A DNA stretch of 64,000 nucleotides from positions 45,357,181-45,421,180 of the forward strand of contig NC_079136.1 of assembly GCF_945859705.1 (NCBI RefSeq). The letters run 5' to 3'. The position numbers were made by a program, and so were the translations under genes. Each line of letters begins with the position of its first letter. The first letter of the stretch is position 1. Shown here one piece after another: positions 23,827-34,972 of the stretch. This stretch comes from Episyrphus balteatus. Lineage: Eukaryota > Arthropoda > Insecta > Diptera > Syrphidae. The notes below the pieces were generated by a model, which had not been told where the DNA came from, ran no database searches, and saw only the letters and a list, made by a program, of their open reading frames with translations.

Positions 23827-23918
23827 ATCAATCAAGATAAGAACCGAAATTCTGGTCGACGATTATTATCCAGTGGGGATATTGTGTCTTGCGATCAGCG
23901 AAATTACATACTTACAAG
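23827..23918 (+). other. Orphan exon-like segment
   Basis: A 92-bp segment, less AT-rich than its surroundings, is preceded by a strong polypyrimidine tract and AG (23825-23826) and followed by GTAAGT at 23919. It is open in two frames, and an ATG-led open frame lies just upstream (from about 23756). The translations (for example TEILVDDYYPVGILCLAIS) match no family I know. It may be an exon of an unknown gene, a transposon fragment or chance. Confidence 0.25.
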
Positions 23919-24753
23919 GTAAGTATCATTTTAAAAGTAAATGGAGTCTTTTATATTTATTTCCTATAAAATATAATGTTGCGTTTATATTGTTTTATTT
24001 ATTTTTTTTATTGGAGTAACTAAAGCAAATTATGTCGAATTCAGTTCAAAAAGTTCCACTTTTTTGGGTTTACAGTAGTCAGGTAAAAAGTGAAGTTTTT
24101 CATAACTAATTAAAAGTTGCTACTAGTGTAAATTGTTTTTTTTTTTTTTTTTTTTTATGGTGTAAGAAACAAGTCTAATTACTGCAATTTTCAAATGAAG
24201 TTTAACCGTTAAATTATAATTAGTTTTATGCAAGTTTTAATTGATTTTTTTTTTGCAGTGACTTAACCAACATTCCTAATTAAGGGATATAACAATCAAA
24301 CACGACATTTCGATGATAATGAATGTAAAATAAAAAGTTTAGTGCAGTTCTGTCTGTCTTATGGATAAAACTTCAAACGGTGTACCTACGATTTTTTAGA
24401 AATTCTCCAGAGTAGTTTTCGGAAATAATATTGTAATGCCCGAAAAAAAGTCAAAGTGCTGTCTTAACCTGATGAAAACTGATATTTTCAAAAATTTTTA
24501 TTAAAGTTAAAAACGGTATTTACTTGCGATATTTTACCAAATTCCTAAAAAAATTGAACATGAAAAACATCGCTTTAGAAAAAATCAAAAACTAAATTTT
24601 AAAATAAAATTTTAGGCAATAAAAATAAAATATTTTATTTTGAAAAATCAATTTTTAGAAAACAGGTTAGTAAAATTTTTTCAAGAGTTTTTAGATATGT
24701 ATACATACACATAAACATATAGGAAATTATTATTATACCGACACATAAAAACC

Positions 24754-25334
24754 AAAAAGTGGCGTGTACAACGAACTAGACCCATCAACCTCACCCAATC
24801 AGTCGGTCTCATCACGAATTCTTTTCGTATCGCAAATTTTCTTCGATTCCCGAAAAAAACAATCACAAAATCCGATCGTACTGACTGTATGAAATTACGA
24901 ACGGATTGCGTGATAGTTTTTTTTGGGAATCGTAGCAAATTTTCGATACGAATGGAATTCGTGATAAGGACGAGTACTTCATCAAGCACCCCAAAGTATG
25001 CAATGCAAAGAGCAAATCAAAGACGATCACGTTTTCGATTATCGTTTTGATAATTACAGAATGACGCCACGGAAACAAAAAAAAAAAAACAATACAATTT
25101 TTGTATATTTGATCAGACCCATCTAGGGACTCGAATATCTATGGTATTGAAATATACGATACGCCAAATCCGAGTTCCGTTTGTTCCGTAAAGGTGTAGG
25201 TTTTGGTGCAGAAAAATACCAAAAAATTTATTATATTTTTATATGCAGATTGCACGTTACTCGAAACCTGACCTGGTGGGTCCTCGGTTTGGATTCAGCG
25301 CATCGAAATGCATAGATGTACACGCCACTTTTTT
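24754..25334. mobile_element. Composite inverted-repeat element
   Basis: Outer ends AAAAAGTGGCGTGTACA and TGTACACGCCACTTTTT are inverted repeats 581 bp apart. Inside, 24811-24965 is a second strong palindrome (ATCACGAATTCTTTTCGTAT / ATACGAATGGAATTCGTGAT). This suggests a MITE with a second MITE inside it. No target duplication could be fixed and no coding sequence is seen. Confidence 0.55.
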
Positions 25335-25932
25335 GTCTAAATATCGAGCCCTTCTCACCAAATTATCGTAAGTGACATGGCACTTACGATATTTTAGATT
25401 ACAGAAAAAATCTTAATTAGGTATCTTTTGCTCATAGGCTTTTGGAGATAATTTTCTTGTTAATGTTTTCTTGGACAATTTTTGATTAGATTAACACAAA
25501 AAAGTTACATATATCTTATTCTTTCTTAGTTTTGGAAAAATACAATTATATGGTAAAAGATTAGATTTAGTCAATTTTTATTAATATAAATTTTAATTGG
25601 TTTACAAATCTGTATTTAAAAAAATTAATAGAACATGACTGTGCCGTCTGGCTGATTTAATGAATTAAAAGTGTAGATAATTTTTTTTTGTCCATACTGT
25701 ATGGGTGCTGTATCACGTTGTGAAACAGCTGGTAGGCCAAAAGACAGGAAAAACAAATTTAGTTTTTGAAGTGTAAACAAAACTACAATCAATATTGATA
25801 CCAATATTATTATTTTTTTTTAATTTCATAATCATTCTTCAGGACAAATGGTAACAGTTCAAATAATTTAAAAAATACCACAAAAATCCAAGACTAAAAT
25901 TAAAACCAAATTACTATTTTATCAGCTGTGCA

Positions 25933-27125
25933 ATGCTATTCAAAAGAATCCGGAATGTTTTCCCAGCTGCCATTCGCAATCAAAGCATATTGACTTGTTT
26001 CCGGACTACTTCAACTTTCTCTACAGATGATTCCGTATTAGTAAATGAGAATCAGTATAATGCAACAATTGTACTAAATCGACCTAAAATCCTAAATGCT
26101 TTGAATTTGGAAATGATTAGAAAAATCACTGAACCTTTAAAGAGATTTGAAAATACCAAATCATTTGTAATCATTAAAGGAGCTGGAGAAAGAAGTTTTT
26201 GTGTTGGTGGCGATGTGCCTGATCTTATTAAAAATGATGTTGAAAAATCTAGAACTGTTTTTAGAGAAGTATACACTTTACTATCGTTCATATCAAAAAG
26301 TAAGATACCCAATATTGCTATAATTGATGGAATGACAATGGGAGGAGGTCTTGGCGTTGCTGTACATGGAAAGTATCGTGTCGCAACCGAACGTACAATG
26401 ATGGCAATGCCTGAAGCTGCTATTGGTCTATTCCCAGATGTTGGTAGTTCGTATTTTCTCAATCGGTTAAATGGTAAACTTGGACTATATCTGGGAATGA
26501 CCGGTACTAGGCTGTTAGCCGAAGATGTTGCTAGAGTCGGATTGGCTACACATTATTGTGAAAGTAGTCAGATAGATAATGTGGAGGCTGAGTTGGTGAA
26601 AGCTACTAATGTAAATGAAGTAGATAAAATCTTAAATAGTTTTTCATTTAAAGTACCCCACGAAGCTGGTATACATTTGTTAATGAATAAAGTCAATATG
26701 TGCTTTAATGCGACGACAGTGGAAGAGATTTTCAAAAATCTAGAGAAAGATGGTAGTGAATGGGCTGTTAAAACTCTCAGTGTAAGTTTGAAATTTCCCA
26801 AATGTATATCTTGGTGTTTATTTATTTATTTTTATTTAAATTTATATTTTAGACTCTTAAAGGAAAAAGTCCACTTTCTTTAAAAATGACTCTCAAACAA
26901 TTTCAACTGGGAGCGAATAAGCCATTAGATGATTGTTTAAGAATGGAATATCGTTTGGCATTCCGGCGTTTGAATGACTTTGATTTTCGCGAAGGAGTTC
27001 GCGCTCTTCTAATAGATAAGGACAATAAACCTCAGTGGAATCCACCAACTCTTGATGCTGTTGCTGATGATCAGGTGCTTAAATATTTCGACAAATTGGC
27101 GGAGAGCGATGAGTTAAAGATTTGA
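25933..27125 (+). CDS. 3-hydroxyisobutyryl-CoA hydrolase paralogue (copy 2)
   Basis: Two coding exons, 25933-26781 and 26853-27125, separated by a 71-bp GT-AG intron at the same position as in copy 1 (phase 0), giving 373 residues. It is therefore a DNA-level tandem duplicate, not a retrocopy. The N-terminus (MLFKRIRNVFPAAIRNQS) is basic and hydrophobic, suiting mitochondrial import. Crotonase motifs are intact: SFCVGGDV, MTMGGGLGVAVHG, and AMPEAAIGLFPDVGSS with the catalytic Glu and Asp retained; the second Gly after FPDV is Ser here. The C-terminal domain MEYRLAFRRL...GVRALLIDKDNKPQWNP is complete. It is much closer to copy 3 than to copy 1. Probably functional; substrate may have shifted, which I cannot judge. 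Confidence 0.88.
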
Positions 27126-27660
27126 ATCTAAATTTTTTATACATTTTGTTTCATGGATATTAGTTAAAATTAATACGCTAGTCAAAAATACTGGTATAGA
27201 TAAATATGTAATATTTAATAACATAACATCGAAGTTAACACTATTAGATTAAAGTTAAGAATTTATGTAATATTATATGCATTCATTTTATATATTTTAA
27301 AATTAAGCTGAAAATTACAGAGTTACGTGTTTGCAAATAGAAATATAAAAAGTGAAAAATAAGATAAGAGGCTTATTAAATAATAAAAAAAAAAAAAATT
27401 GACTATAAGAAGGGTACTTTTAATGCTGAATCCAATGATTAGAAATCAATATTATTAAAGGGTCGGTTAAAGCGATCAATCATTAAGAAGAATTTTAAAC
27501 AAAACGAATGAAACTGATTCTTTTCGTTTAATGCACAAAGTAATTAGGTTAGTTTTATTTTTAAACTGGAGCAAATTATAATGAATGCATGAACTTGATA
27601 TTATATATAAAAAAATCTTTAAAATGTTTTGTTAAAAGAATTGAATAAATGTACAACTAC
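27126..27660. repeat. 3' flank of copy 2, duplicated after copy 3
   Basis: This segment is highly similar to 37140-37473 plus 39106-39310 after copy 3 (shared ttcatggatattagttaaa, gtttgcaaatagaaatat, agcgatcaatcattaagaag and ttgaataaatgtaca). It shows that the duplication unit extended well past the stop codon. At 27460-27467 it preserves the single GGGTCGGT that became the target duplication of the hAT element in copy 3. A further shared block (ttctatgggaagtcctttt) occurs at about 28630 and 39337. Confidence 0.8.
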
Positions 27661-27905
27661 ATAAAAAGTGCCTAAATTGATTCCATCTCCAAACAAACAG
27701 AATATCATTTGATTTCTTTTGCGAAAACAGATTTTTAGAAAAAGAAGACAAAATCTAAAAACATAATAAACGTTTTTCTTTATAAAAATAAATTTTGTAT
27801 CAACCTTTTAGTTTTTATGAAAATTGATTTACCAAAATTTCGAGAAAAAAAAATTATTTTTTTTTTTTTTTAATTTGGTACACTATTTAAAGGTAAAGAG
27901 ATATA

Positions 27906-28363
27906 GCGTTTTCGTTTGGGAATTCTTAGAAGCGTCCGGGACTGTCCGATCCGGAATGCCAAACGATCAGAGTTAGATACTTTTTTTTTATTCTGAAGTT
28001 TGGGTTTCTTTGTATTTGTGAAACATCAAATGCGAACGTCTGATGAAAGTTTTGTTTTGTTTATTTTTTTTTTATTATCATTAAGTTATCTATTTTTGTT
28101 TTCTTTCTTCACATTATTTTAATATAGTTTAAAGTTTGTGCATAGTTAAAAATCTTGAAATTGAGAAATGAAGAACAAAGAATGACATTTCATTACTTTG
28201 ACGTCTTAACATGTGTGCGTGATTCTGGTTTTGATTCTGCCTCAAAATTCGGAATCGATTTTCTCTTCTTTTCAGAATTAGAACTGTCATTGAGTGCCAA
28301 ACGATCAGTTTCAGAATCGTTCGGGAGAATTCCGGACAGTCCCGGACGACCAAACGAAAACGC
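27906..28363. mobile_element. Non-autonomous element, TA target, GCGTTTTCGTTTGG ends
   Basis: A 458-bp element with terminal repeats GCGTTTTCGTTTGG and CCAAACGAAAACGC flanked by TA on each side (27904-27905 and 28364-28365). Subterminal gtccgggactgtcc / ggacagtcccggac add to the inverted repeat. TA duplication suggests a Tc1/mariner-type mobiliser, although no transposase is present. A related copy lies at 28704-28950. Confidence 0.65.
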
Positions 28364-28371
28364 TAATAGTT

Positions 28372-28602
28372 GTGCCCATGATTATGAAAGTTGACTAAGT
28401 CACTTTTTGCATTGTTTTAATAATTTTCTTATAACGATTTAATTATATTTCTTTTATGAAATCACTAGAGGAGCAATAAAGAAGATTATTAACTGCAATT
28501 TCGCTTTCAAAAAATATTTACCCCTTAAATAATAATTATTTTTAGGCTAGGTTTGATGGCATTTTTAGGAGTGACTTAGTCTACTTTCATAATTAAGGGC
28601 AC
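28372..28602. mobile_element. MITE with GTGCCC...GGGCAC ends
   Basis: A 231-bp element whose roughly 32-bp inverted termini read GTGCCC.ATTATGAAAG and continue to GACTAAGTCAC. The sequence AGTT flanks both ends (28368-28371 and 28603-28606), a possible 4-bp target duplication. An older relative is at 16216-16430. No coding sequence. Confidence 0.65.
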
Positions 28603-28703
28603 AGTTGAAAATAATAATAAAAAAAAACGGTTCTATGGGAAGTCCTTTTAATGACTTTTTTTATATTTTCCAAAATTGATATATAGCAGTAACCGTTATT
28701 TCG

Positions 28704-28950
28704 TAACGTAATTCTTAGAACGGTCCGGGACTTTCCGATCCGGACAAACGAACAAATTTCGATTCTTCTTATGATTTTGAAGTTTGGGTTTCTTTGTATT
28801 TGTGAAATGCAAATAATGCGAACGACAGAGAAAAGTTTTGTTTTGTTTATTTTTTGTTTATTTCATAAAAAGATATGCTTTATTTTTGTTTTCTTCACTT
28901 TAATTTAAAGTTTGGCATAGTAAAAAATCTCAATTTTCAGAAATGAACAG
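28704..28950. repeat. Partial relative of the 27906-28363 element
   Basis: Direct-orientation similarity to 27924-28180 across attcttagaa.cggtccgggac, tgaagtttgggtttctttgt and aaagttttgttttgtttatt. It lacks a matching right end, so it is a truncated or rearranged copy. Confidence 0.6.
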
Positions 28951-30916
28951 GGGTGAGATTTTGTATGGCGAAAACGAACAAACGTTTTCGTGTGTGCGAA
29001 AGGTTTGATTCATACAACTTGAAAAACGAAAGAATTTGTTCTGTATCTGTCACAAATTTTCTTTCATTTTTCAAAAACGAACGATCGTTTTCGTTTCGTT
29101 TTTTATAGAATGTACCCCCTGGAGGCACTCAGCCATTTTCTTCAATGTTCATATATGCAAAATCCGTTAAATTTTTCTCTATTTGCTCCGAAATTTCAAT
29201 ATTGGTCTCGTTTTCAACCTTTGCTACCAAAAAAATAGTTTTTTCTGTAATGTCACGAGATGAACAGCTTCTTAAAAATTCAGAAAGCTTATTTCTTGAA
29301 AGAAAAATGAAATTTTTAATTACAATCATGTGACAAAAATGGAAAAATCTAATTAAAAAAAAAAAACAAAATCACCGTCCCCAACACCTTTTGAAGCCAA
29401 TATTATAAAAAGTCGCAAAAAGCCGCAATGTTTTAGGATTGTTTCCCATAAAGTAAACATTTAACTATTTTTCAACTTAACTTTTTTAATATCAAAGAAA
29501 AAAAATTTGTTTGTTTTTACTGCTCAAACACATTATCTTAAAAAACTTGAAAATTTACTTTAGACTTAAAATATTGCATTATCTTTGTCATTATCTTTTT
29601 TTAACATACCACTAGCAACAGAATCCATGTTAAATTAGTTTAAAAATCGCCAAAAAAAATTAAATAAAAAACAAAGCAAACTACTTCTTATATTCTAAGC
29701 TTATGTTATTTGTAAACAACTTGGCATTAAAAAAAAACAACAAATCGTAAATTATTTTTTTGTAGTTTTGGCCATGAATTTAGGAAAATTTCCCTGTTTG
29801 CGCCGTGATCCAGTTTGTTATCTATGTAAATATTCTTATCTGTAGAAGTAAGTTAGACATAAGACATAGCTGTAATGTAGTTTAAATTTACTTCAATAAA
29901 ATAGTTCGTTTTTCAATTTTAACTGTACAATGCTATTCCATGGAATCCGGAATGTTATCCCAGCTGCAATTCGCAATCAAAGTGTATTGACTTGCTTCCG
30001 GACAACGTCATCTTTCTTTACAGATGATTCGGTGTTAATAAATGAGGGTCAGTATAATGCAACAATTATAATAAATCGACCTAAAATCCTAAATGCTTTG
30101 AACTTGGAAATGATCAGGAAAATCACTGAAACTTTAAGGAGATTTGAAAACACCAAATCTTTTGTAATCATTAAAGGGGCTGGAGAAAGAAGTTTTTGTG
30201 TTGGTGGCGATGTGCCTGATCTAATTAAAAATGATGTTGAAAGATCTAGAGCTTCGTTTAGAGACTCATACGCTTTGCTATCTTTCATATCAAAGAGTAA
30301 AATTCCGAATATAGCTTTAATTAATGGAATGACAATGGGAGGAGGTCTCGGAGTGGCTGTACATGGAAAGTATCGTGTCGCAACAGAACGAACAATGATG
30401 GCCATGCCTGAAGCTGCTATTGGTCTATTCCCAGACGCTGGTAGTTCGTATTTTCTTAATCGGCTAAATGGTAAACTAGGACTATATCTGGGAATGACCG
30501 GTACTAGATTGCTAGCGGAAGATGTTGCTAGAGTTGGATTGGCAACACATTATTGTGAAAGTACTCAGATAACTAATTTGGAGGCTGAATTAGTGAAAGC
30601 TACTAATGTAAATGAAGTAGATAAAATTTTGAATAGCTTTTCATTGAAAGTACCCAAAGAAGCTGGAATACATTCGTTAATGAACAAAATCAATATGTGC
30701 TTTAACGGGACGACAGTGGAAGAGATTTTTAAAAACCTGGAGAAAGATGGTAGTGAATGGGCTCTTAAAACTCTCAGTGTAAGTTGTAAATTCCCAAATG
30801 TTTACTAGGTGTTTATTTATTTTCTTTATTTATATTTTAGACTCTTAAAAGTAAAAGTCCACTTTCTTTAAAAATGACTCTCAAACAATTCCAACTGGGA
30901 GCGGATAAGCCGTTAG

Positions 30917-30929
30917 ATGAGTGTTTGAG
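30917..30929 (+). repeat. Target-site duplication, left copy
   Basis: ATGAGTGTTTGAG, identical to 36943-36955. The 13-bp length is typical of target-primed reverse transcription by APE-type non-LTR elements, and identity of the two copies implies a young insertion. It lies in the HIBCH copy 3 codons for DECL. Confidence 0.92.
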
Positions 30930-31789
30930 TATTGAATTGAATTGAATTTTATTGAGTCTTCAAAGTTAGGTTACATTTTATATCTTATTCTAACAATAGC
31001 TTAGATTGTACTGAAGTGGCTATAAAGTATTGCCTTCTTTTTCGAGTATTTTTTTTGTAAAGCCTCGTGGCAGTCTATATTTATATAAAGCTAAATATAT
31101 GGTTGGTCTGCTCTTGCTCATAAGCATTAAATTGAATTTGTTTGTGACGGGAGTCACGTATACAAATATACAATAAACTTAACCTATCTTAAAACTACAT
31201 ACATACGAATACTGGCCAGTGCAGTGATATGCTTAATATCTAACATATTGCTTTAGATTTCTTTTTTTTTTTTTTTTTTCGTTTCTTTTTCTTTTTAAAT
31301 TTTTTTTCTTTTGAGTTTATGAAGCGAGAGCGTCATATATACATTAAAAATACAAGTAAAATCACAGTATACGAGAGTGTATGAGCAACATTTTAATATT
31401 GAGATATACATTTAAGGTGACTGAGTGAAAGATTCGATTAATGGTGTAGAGAGGAAGATACATTTTGGTATACATTGATGTTGTTTCTCTATCTTTACGA
31501 GCGATAGCTCTTCTTAAGTTATAGAATAAAATAGATACATTTAGTAGGAGATACAAAATGAAATAGTCAGTAAAGAAGTATGAATGTGCTCAACACTAAT
31601 ACAAAATAGATCACAGAATTTTAATTACATAAATACTAGGATGAGAACAATAACATTGTAGCAAACAATAAAACATTCAATTTAGATGAAATTAAATCAA
31701 TTAACTGGCGAATATGTTTTAAAGTATTTTCGGTTTACTAGGGAATAACTTAACCTAAGGGTGTAAGTACTGCCCTCCCATTTATGGAA

Positions 31790-31951
31790 ATGTAAAGTAT
31801 TTTGATGTGAATGTTTTTTTTTTTTTTTTTTTTTTTTATTTTTTTTCCTTTTGCTGTTTGGTTTTGATTTGTTTTTTTTTTGCTTTGTATTGTTTTTTAT
31901 TTTTTGTTTTGTTTTTTGTTTTGTTTTTTTTTTTTTTTTTTTTTTTTTTTA
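31790..31951. repeat. T-rich low-complexity tract in the element 3' UTR
   Basis: Long T runs broken by G and C (A-rich on the element's sense strand), with another at about 31261-31310. Such A-rich 3' UTR tracts are common in non-LTR elements; they could also mark older 3' ends or internal slippage. Confidence 0.5.
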
Positions 31952-32050
31952 ACGATTTGATAACATTTGTTTTAAAATTCTAAAATTTCGTACGAAATCA
32001 TGTGGTGGCAGTTATAGTAGGGTGTTAAAAAAGTCAATTTCTAATTTGGA

Positions 32051-34972
32051 TTAGCCACGATTTTGATTTGGCATGGCAGTTAAGTAAAATTGTGGAGGGG
32101 AGATCTCGGTGGGATCAAAATCCGTTGAGAAGATACCGAGTGGCGATAGATAGTTCACGCTGTCCCAAGAGAACCCAGTCTGAGACGAAATGATGTGTTC
32201 CACCAGATCATTATCCGAAATCTCGAGTCTAGAAATGGTCTTCTTCATTTGAAGGAGAGCATATCTTAGAAACGGAATGGTGTTAGTTTCATTATGTAGG
32301 TGTACGTTGGAAAATCTCTTCGTTTGATTTTCATAATTTATACCCGCGCAGAGCCTCAGAATCTTTCTCTCCAGCAGCTCCAACTCCGACGCTGCCGTAG
32401 GCGAGATGGAGAACCAGATGGGAAACGCGTAAGTCATGATTGGCCTGATCAAGGTTTTATAGAAGAGCAACTTGGATTTTTTATTCAAATCTTTATGTTT
32501 TAGGTATGGCATAAGCATATTGGAAGCTTTTCTGGATTTTCCTAGGATGATCCGAGCATGAGTATTGAATTTGAAAAGTTTGTTAAAGTTGACACCGAGA
32601 TACTTTAAGCTGTTTTTGGGTTGAATGGTATTTCCATCAAGTCTGATGGAGATATTTTTACTTTCTCGGACAACCCCTTCTGGCCCCTTGCCACTAGCGT
32701 TTCTGAAACAGATAAATTCAGTTTTTGGGATATTTAGTTTAATACCCCAGGTATTGTAATAATCGTTAATTGTTTTAAGATGCTTTTCAAGTTGGCGAGA
32801 GGCAATAATGGGATACTCATGACTGGAATACGCAATGGTGTCATCCGCGTATAGAAGACCCGTTGAAACTTGATTATTATCTGATATGTAATGGGGGAAA
32901 TCATGCAAGAAGATGTTAAAGAGATGGGGCCCAAGGATGGAGCCTTGCGGCACACCACTGTTGCACTCACAGATTTGGGATTTAGTGCCTTGGATTTGCA
33001 CAAAGAAGCGCCTGTTTGTGAGAAAACTTTCCAGAATGTTGATTATGTGACGGGGGATATTGAGAGCCACAATTTTGGAGAGGAGACCGTCCCTCCACAC
33101 GCTGTCGAAGGCTTTTTCGACGTCGAGAGAACAAGCCACAGTACAGCACTTGTTTCTAAGGTTCAGTACCACATCGTTATGTAATTTGAGAAGCGCGTGA
33201 AGGGTCGAGTGTCCTCTGCGGAAGCCAAATTGGTAATCTGAGATTGGGTCAACAGGATTTTCTGAGGGAGATTGCATTTTATTCAGAATAATACGTTCTA
33301 GGATCTTCCCTACGTTGGAGAGGAGGGAAATCGGCCTAAAGTTGTTAATATCGACATTGTTTTGTTTTTTGCTAATGGGAAGGATTCTTGCCTCCTTCCA
33401 TTTGTCAGGAAAGTATCCATTATTGATACAGTTATTGAATAAAACTGTAAGAAAGTTGATGGCTAAGTTGGATAGTTTTTTTAAGGCAAAGTTGGTGATG
33501 TCATCTGGACCAGAGGATTTTTTAGGTCTGAATTGCGAAATGATATTTTTCACGCTGTCCGGGTTGGTGAAAATTTCAGAGGCTAGTGGATTTAAGGCCG
33601 AGTTGTCGGCGTCAAAAATGAAAATGTGCTCAGGTTTGGAATTTCTAACCCTCGCAGCTGATAGTATAGCAGATTCAGTGACTCTGGAGTTGAAATCGGG
33701 TACTCTTTCGCGATAAACATTCTTAAAATGGTTCTCGAAGGCTGAGACAATGTCTGCTTCATTAGTGAACAAGTTATTGTTCACTGAAACTTTGTTGCAC
33801 GAGAATTTTTTCTTGTTACCAACTAGCTTGAAAATTTCTTTAAAGGCTTGAGGGCCTGGGACGATGTTGGCGAGTCTATCACCGAGCTGTTTATTAAGCC
33901 ATATGTTAACTTTGTCTTTTATAATGATATTGAGAAGAGCAATTTGAGATGAGAGTTCTCTATACTGAGTATTAACTCTGTTAAATGATTGATGGTATAT
34001 AATTTTGAGGCGTTTTTGCCATTGATGTTTGATCTTGTACAAATTCTCAATGTCATTCGGAAGATTTCGGTATTTTTTGAAGGAAAAAACATTTCTGGAC
34101 GAATTGCTCTCAATACAAGCCTCGAGCGAGGTGGTGAAGCTAGAGATGTAACTATCAATATCAGAGTTGGATAGACAGGAGTGGTGAGGGAGGAAGATAT
34201 CCTGGAGGGAATCATCCAGCTCCTCTTTGAAGGTGTCCCAGTTAGTGCCTTTGAAAGACCTGTTATAATGAGGCTCTTTAATACAAATGTTGGCTTCGTT
34301 AAGGCTGATTGAAAGCAAAAGCGGACAGTGATCTGAAAAGGTCGACAGAGTTTTGATCGTGAAGTTAGAATCGATGAAGTTAAGTAGGTGGCTTGAAATT
34401 AGAAAATGATCCAGAAATGATGAGCTTCGAGGAAAGGTCGGTGTGTCAGAGGTGATATGAGTTAACGAAGGAAGATGTGATTGTGACCAATTAATTAGGG
34501 TATTTCCGTTGGAGTTTTGCCAAGAGTCCCCCCACATGGGGCTTTTGGCGTTTAAGTCTCCGCCGATGATTGCGCCTTCGAAAGTGGATGCTAGCGATTC
34601 TATTTTAATAAGTTCGGCTGTCAAGAGTGAAGGTGGACTATTGGTGGGAAAGTATACGGAGCCCAAGAGATACTTTTTGAAGGTGTTGTTGACTTTAAAT
34701 TTAATAGAGATGAAAACGGCCGGTATGAGCGTAGATTGGAAGTTAATTGTTTCATAAATGATGTCTTTTTTGATGAGAAGGGCGACCCCCTGAAGCTCAT
34801 CATTTCTGAGAACATTATAATTGTCGATGAAAACTTTATGCCTATTGTTTAAGTGGGTTTCCTGGATAAACGCCACTGAACAGTTGCTGGCTAAGAGAAT
34901 TTTCAATAATTCTATTCTCCTAGCTTGATTTATTAGGGACGAAATGTTAAAAGTTATGAGGTGTAAAAACAT
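32051..34972 (-). CDS. ORF2: APE endonuclease-reverse transcriptase
   Basis: 973 codons, no internal stop. Residues 1-225 form an apurinic-like endonuclease: LITFNISSL (Asn9), FIQETHL (Glu38), IIGGDLNAKSP and FSDHCPLLL, carrying the catalytic Asn, Glu, Asp and His. The reverse transcriptase occupies roughly residues 450-760: NFRPISLLSNVGKILERI, FGFRRGHSTLHALL, SLDVEKAFDSVW (first catalytic Asp), SGVPQGSILGPHLFNI and GLLYADDTIAYSS (catalytic Asp pair, near residue 707). A C-terminal region with RPIMTYAFPIW follows. It nicks the target and copies element RNA at the site. The start codon overlaps the ORF1 stop (TAATG). Jockey-clade affinity is likely. Confidence 0.92.
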   Translation of the reverse strand: MFLHLITFNISSLINQARRIELLKILLASNCSVAFIQETHLNNRHKVFIDNYNVLRNDELQGVALLIKKDIIYETINFQSTLIPAVFISIKFKVNNTFKKYLLGSVYFPTNSPPSLLTAELIKIESLASTFEGAIIGGDLNAKSPMWGDSWQNSNGNTLINWSQSHLPSLTHITSDTPTFPRSSSFLDHFLISSHLLNFIDSNFTIKTLSTFSDHCPLLLSISLNEANICIKEPHYNRSFKGTNWDTFKEELDDSLQDIFLPHHSCLSNSDIDSYISSFTTSLEACIESNSSRNVFSFKKYRNLPNDIENLYKIKHQWQKRLKIIYHQSFNRVNTQYRELSSQIALLNIIIKDKVNIWLNKQLGDRLANIVPGPQAFKEIFKLVGNKKKFSCNKVSVNNNLFTNEADIVSAFENHFKNVYRERVPDFNSRVTESAILSAARVRNSKPEHIFIFDADNSALNPLASEIFTNPDSVKNIISQFRPKKSSGPDDITNFALKKLSNLAINFLTVLFNNCINNGYFPDKWKEARILPISKKQNNVDINNFRPISLLSNVGKILERIILNKMQSPSENPVDPISDYQFGFRRGHSTLHALLKLHNDVVLNLRNKCCTVACSLDVEKAFDSVWRDGLLSKIVALNIPRHIINILESFLTNRRFFVQIQGTKSQICECNSGVPQGSILGPHLFNIFLHDFPHYISDNNQVSTGLLYADDTIAYSSHEYPIIASRQLEKHLKTINDYYNTWGIKLNIPKTEFICFRNASGKGPEGVVRESKNISIRLDGNTIQPKNSLKYLGVNFNKLFKFNTHARIILGKSRKASNMLMPYLKHKDLNKKSKLLFYKTLIRPIMTYAFPIWFSISPTAASELELLERKILRLCAGINYENQTKRFSNVHLHNETNTIPFLRYALLQMKKTISRLEISDNDLVEHIISSQTGFSWDSVNYLSPLGIFSTDFDPTEISPPQFYLTAMPNQNRG

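Larger units (their letters stand above)
22556..25932. other. Spacer between HIBCH copies 1 and 2
   Basis: Contains the 3' UTR of copy 1, T-rich simple sequence, an orphan exon-like segment near 23827-23918 and a composite hairpin element at 24754-25334. The 190 bp before 25933 should hold the copy 2 promoter; no core element is obvious. Confidence 0.5.
27661..29929. other. Spacer between HIBCH copies 2 and 3
   Basis: Mostly transposon-derived: a TA-flanked element at 27906-28363, a MITE at 28372-28602 and a partial relative of the first element at 28704-28950. Open frames at 28937-29333 on both strands resemble nothing known. Copy 3 lacks this MITE-bearing block between its own shared flank pieces, so these insertions were gained here or lost there. 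Confidence 0.5.
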
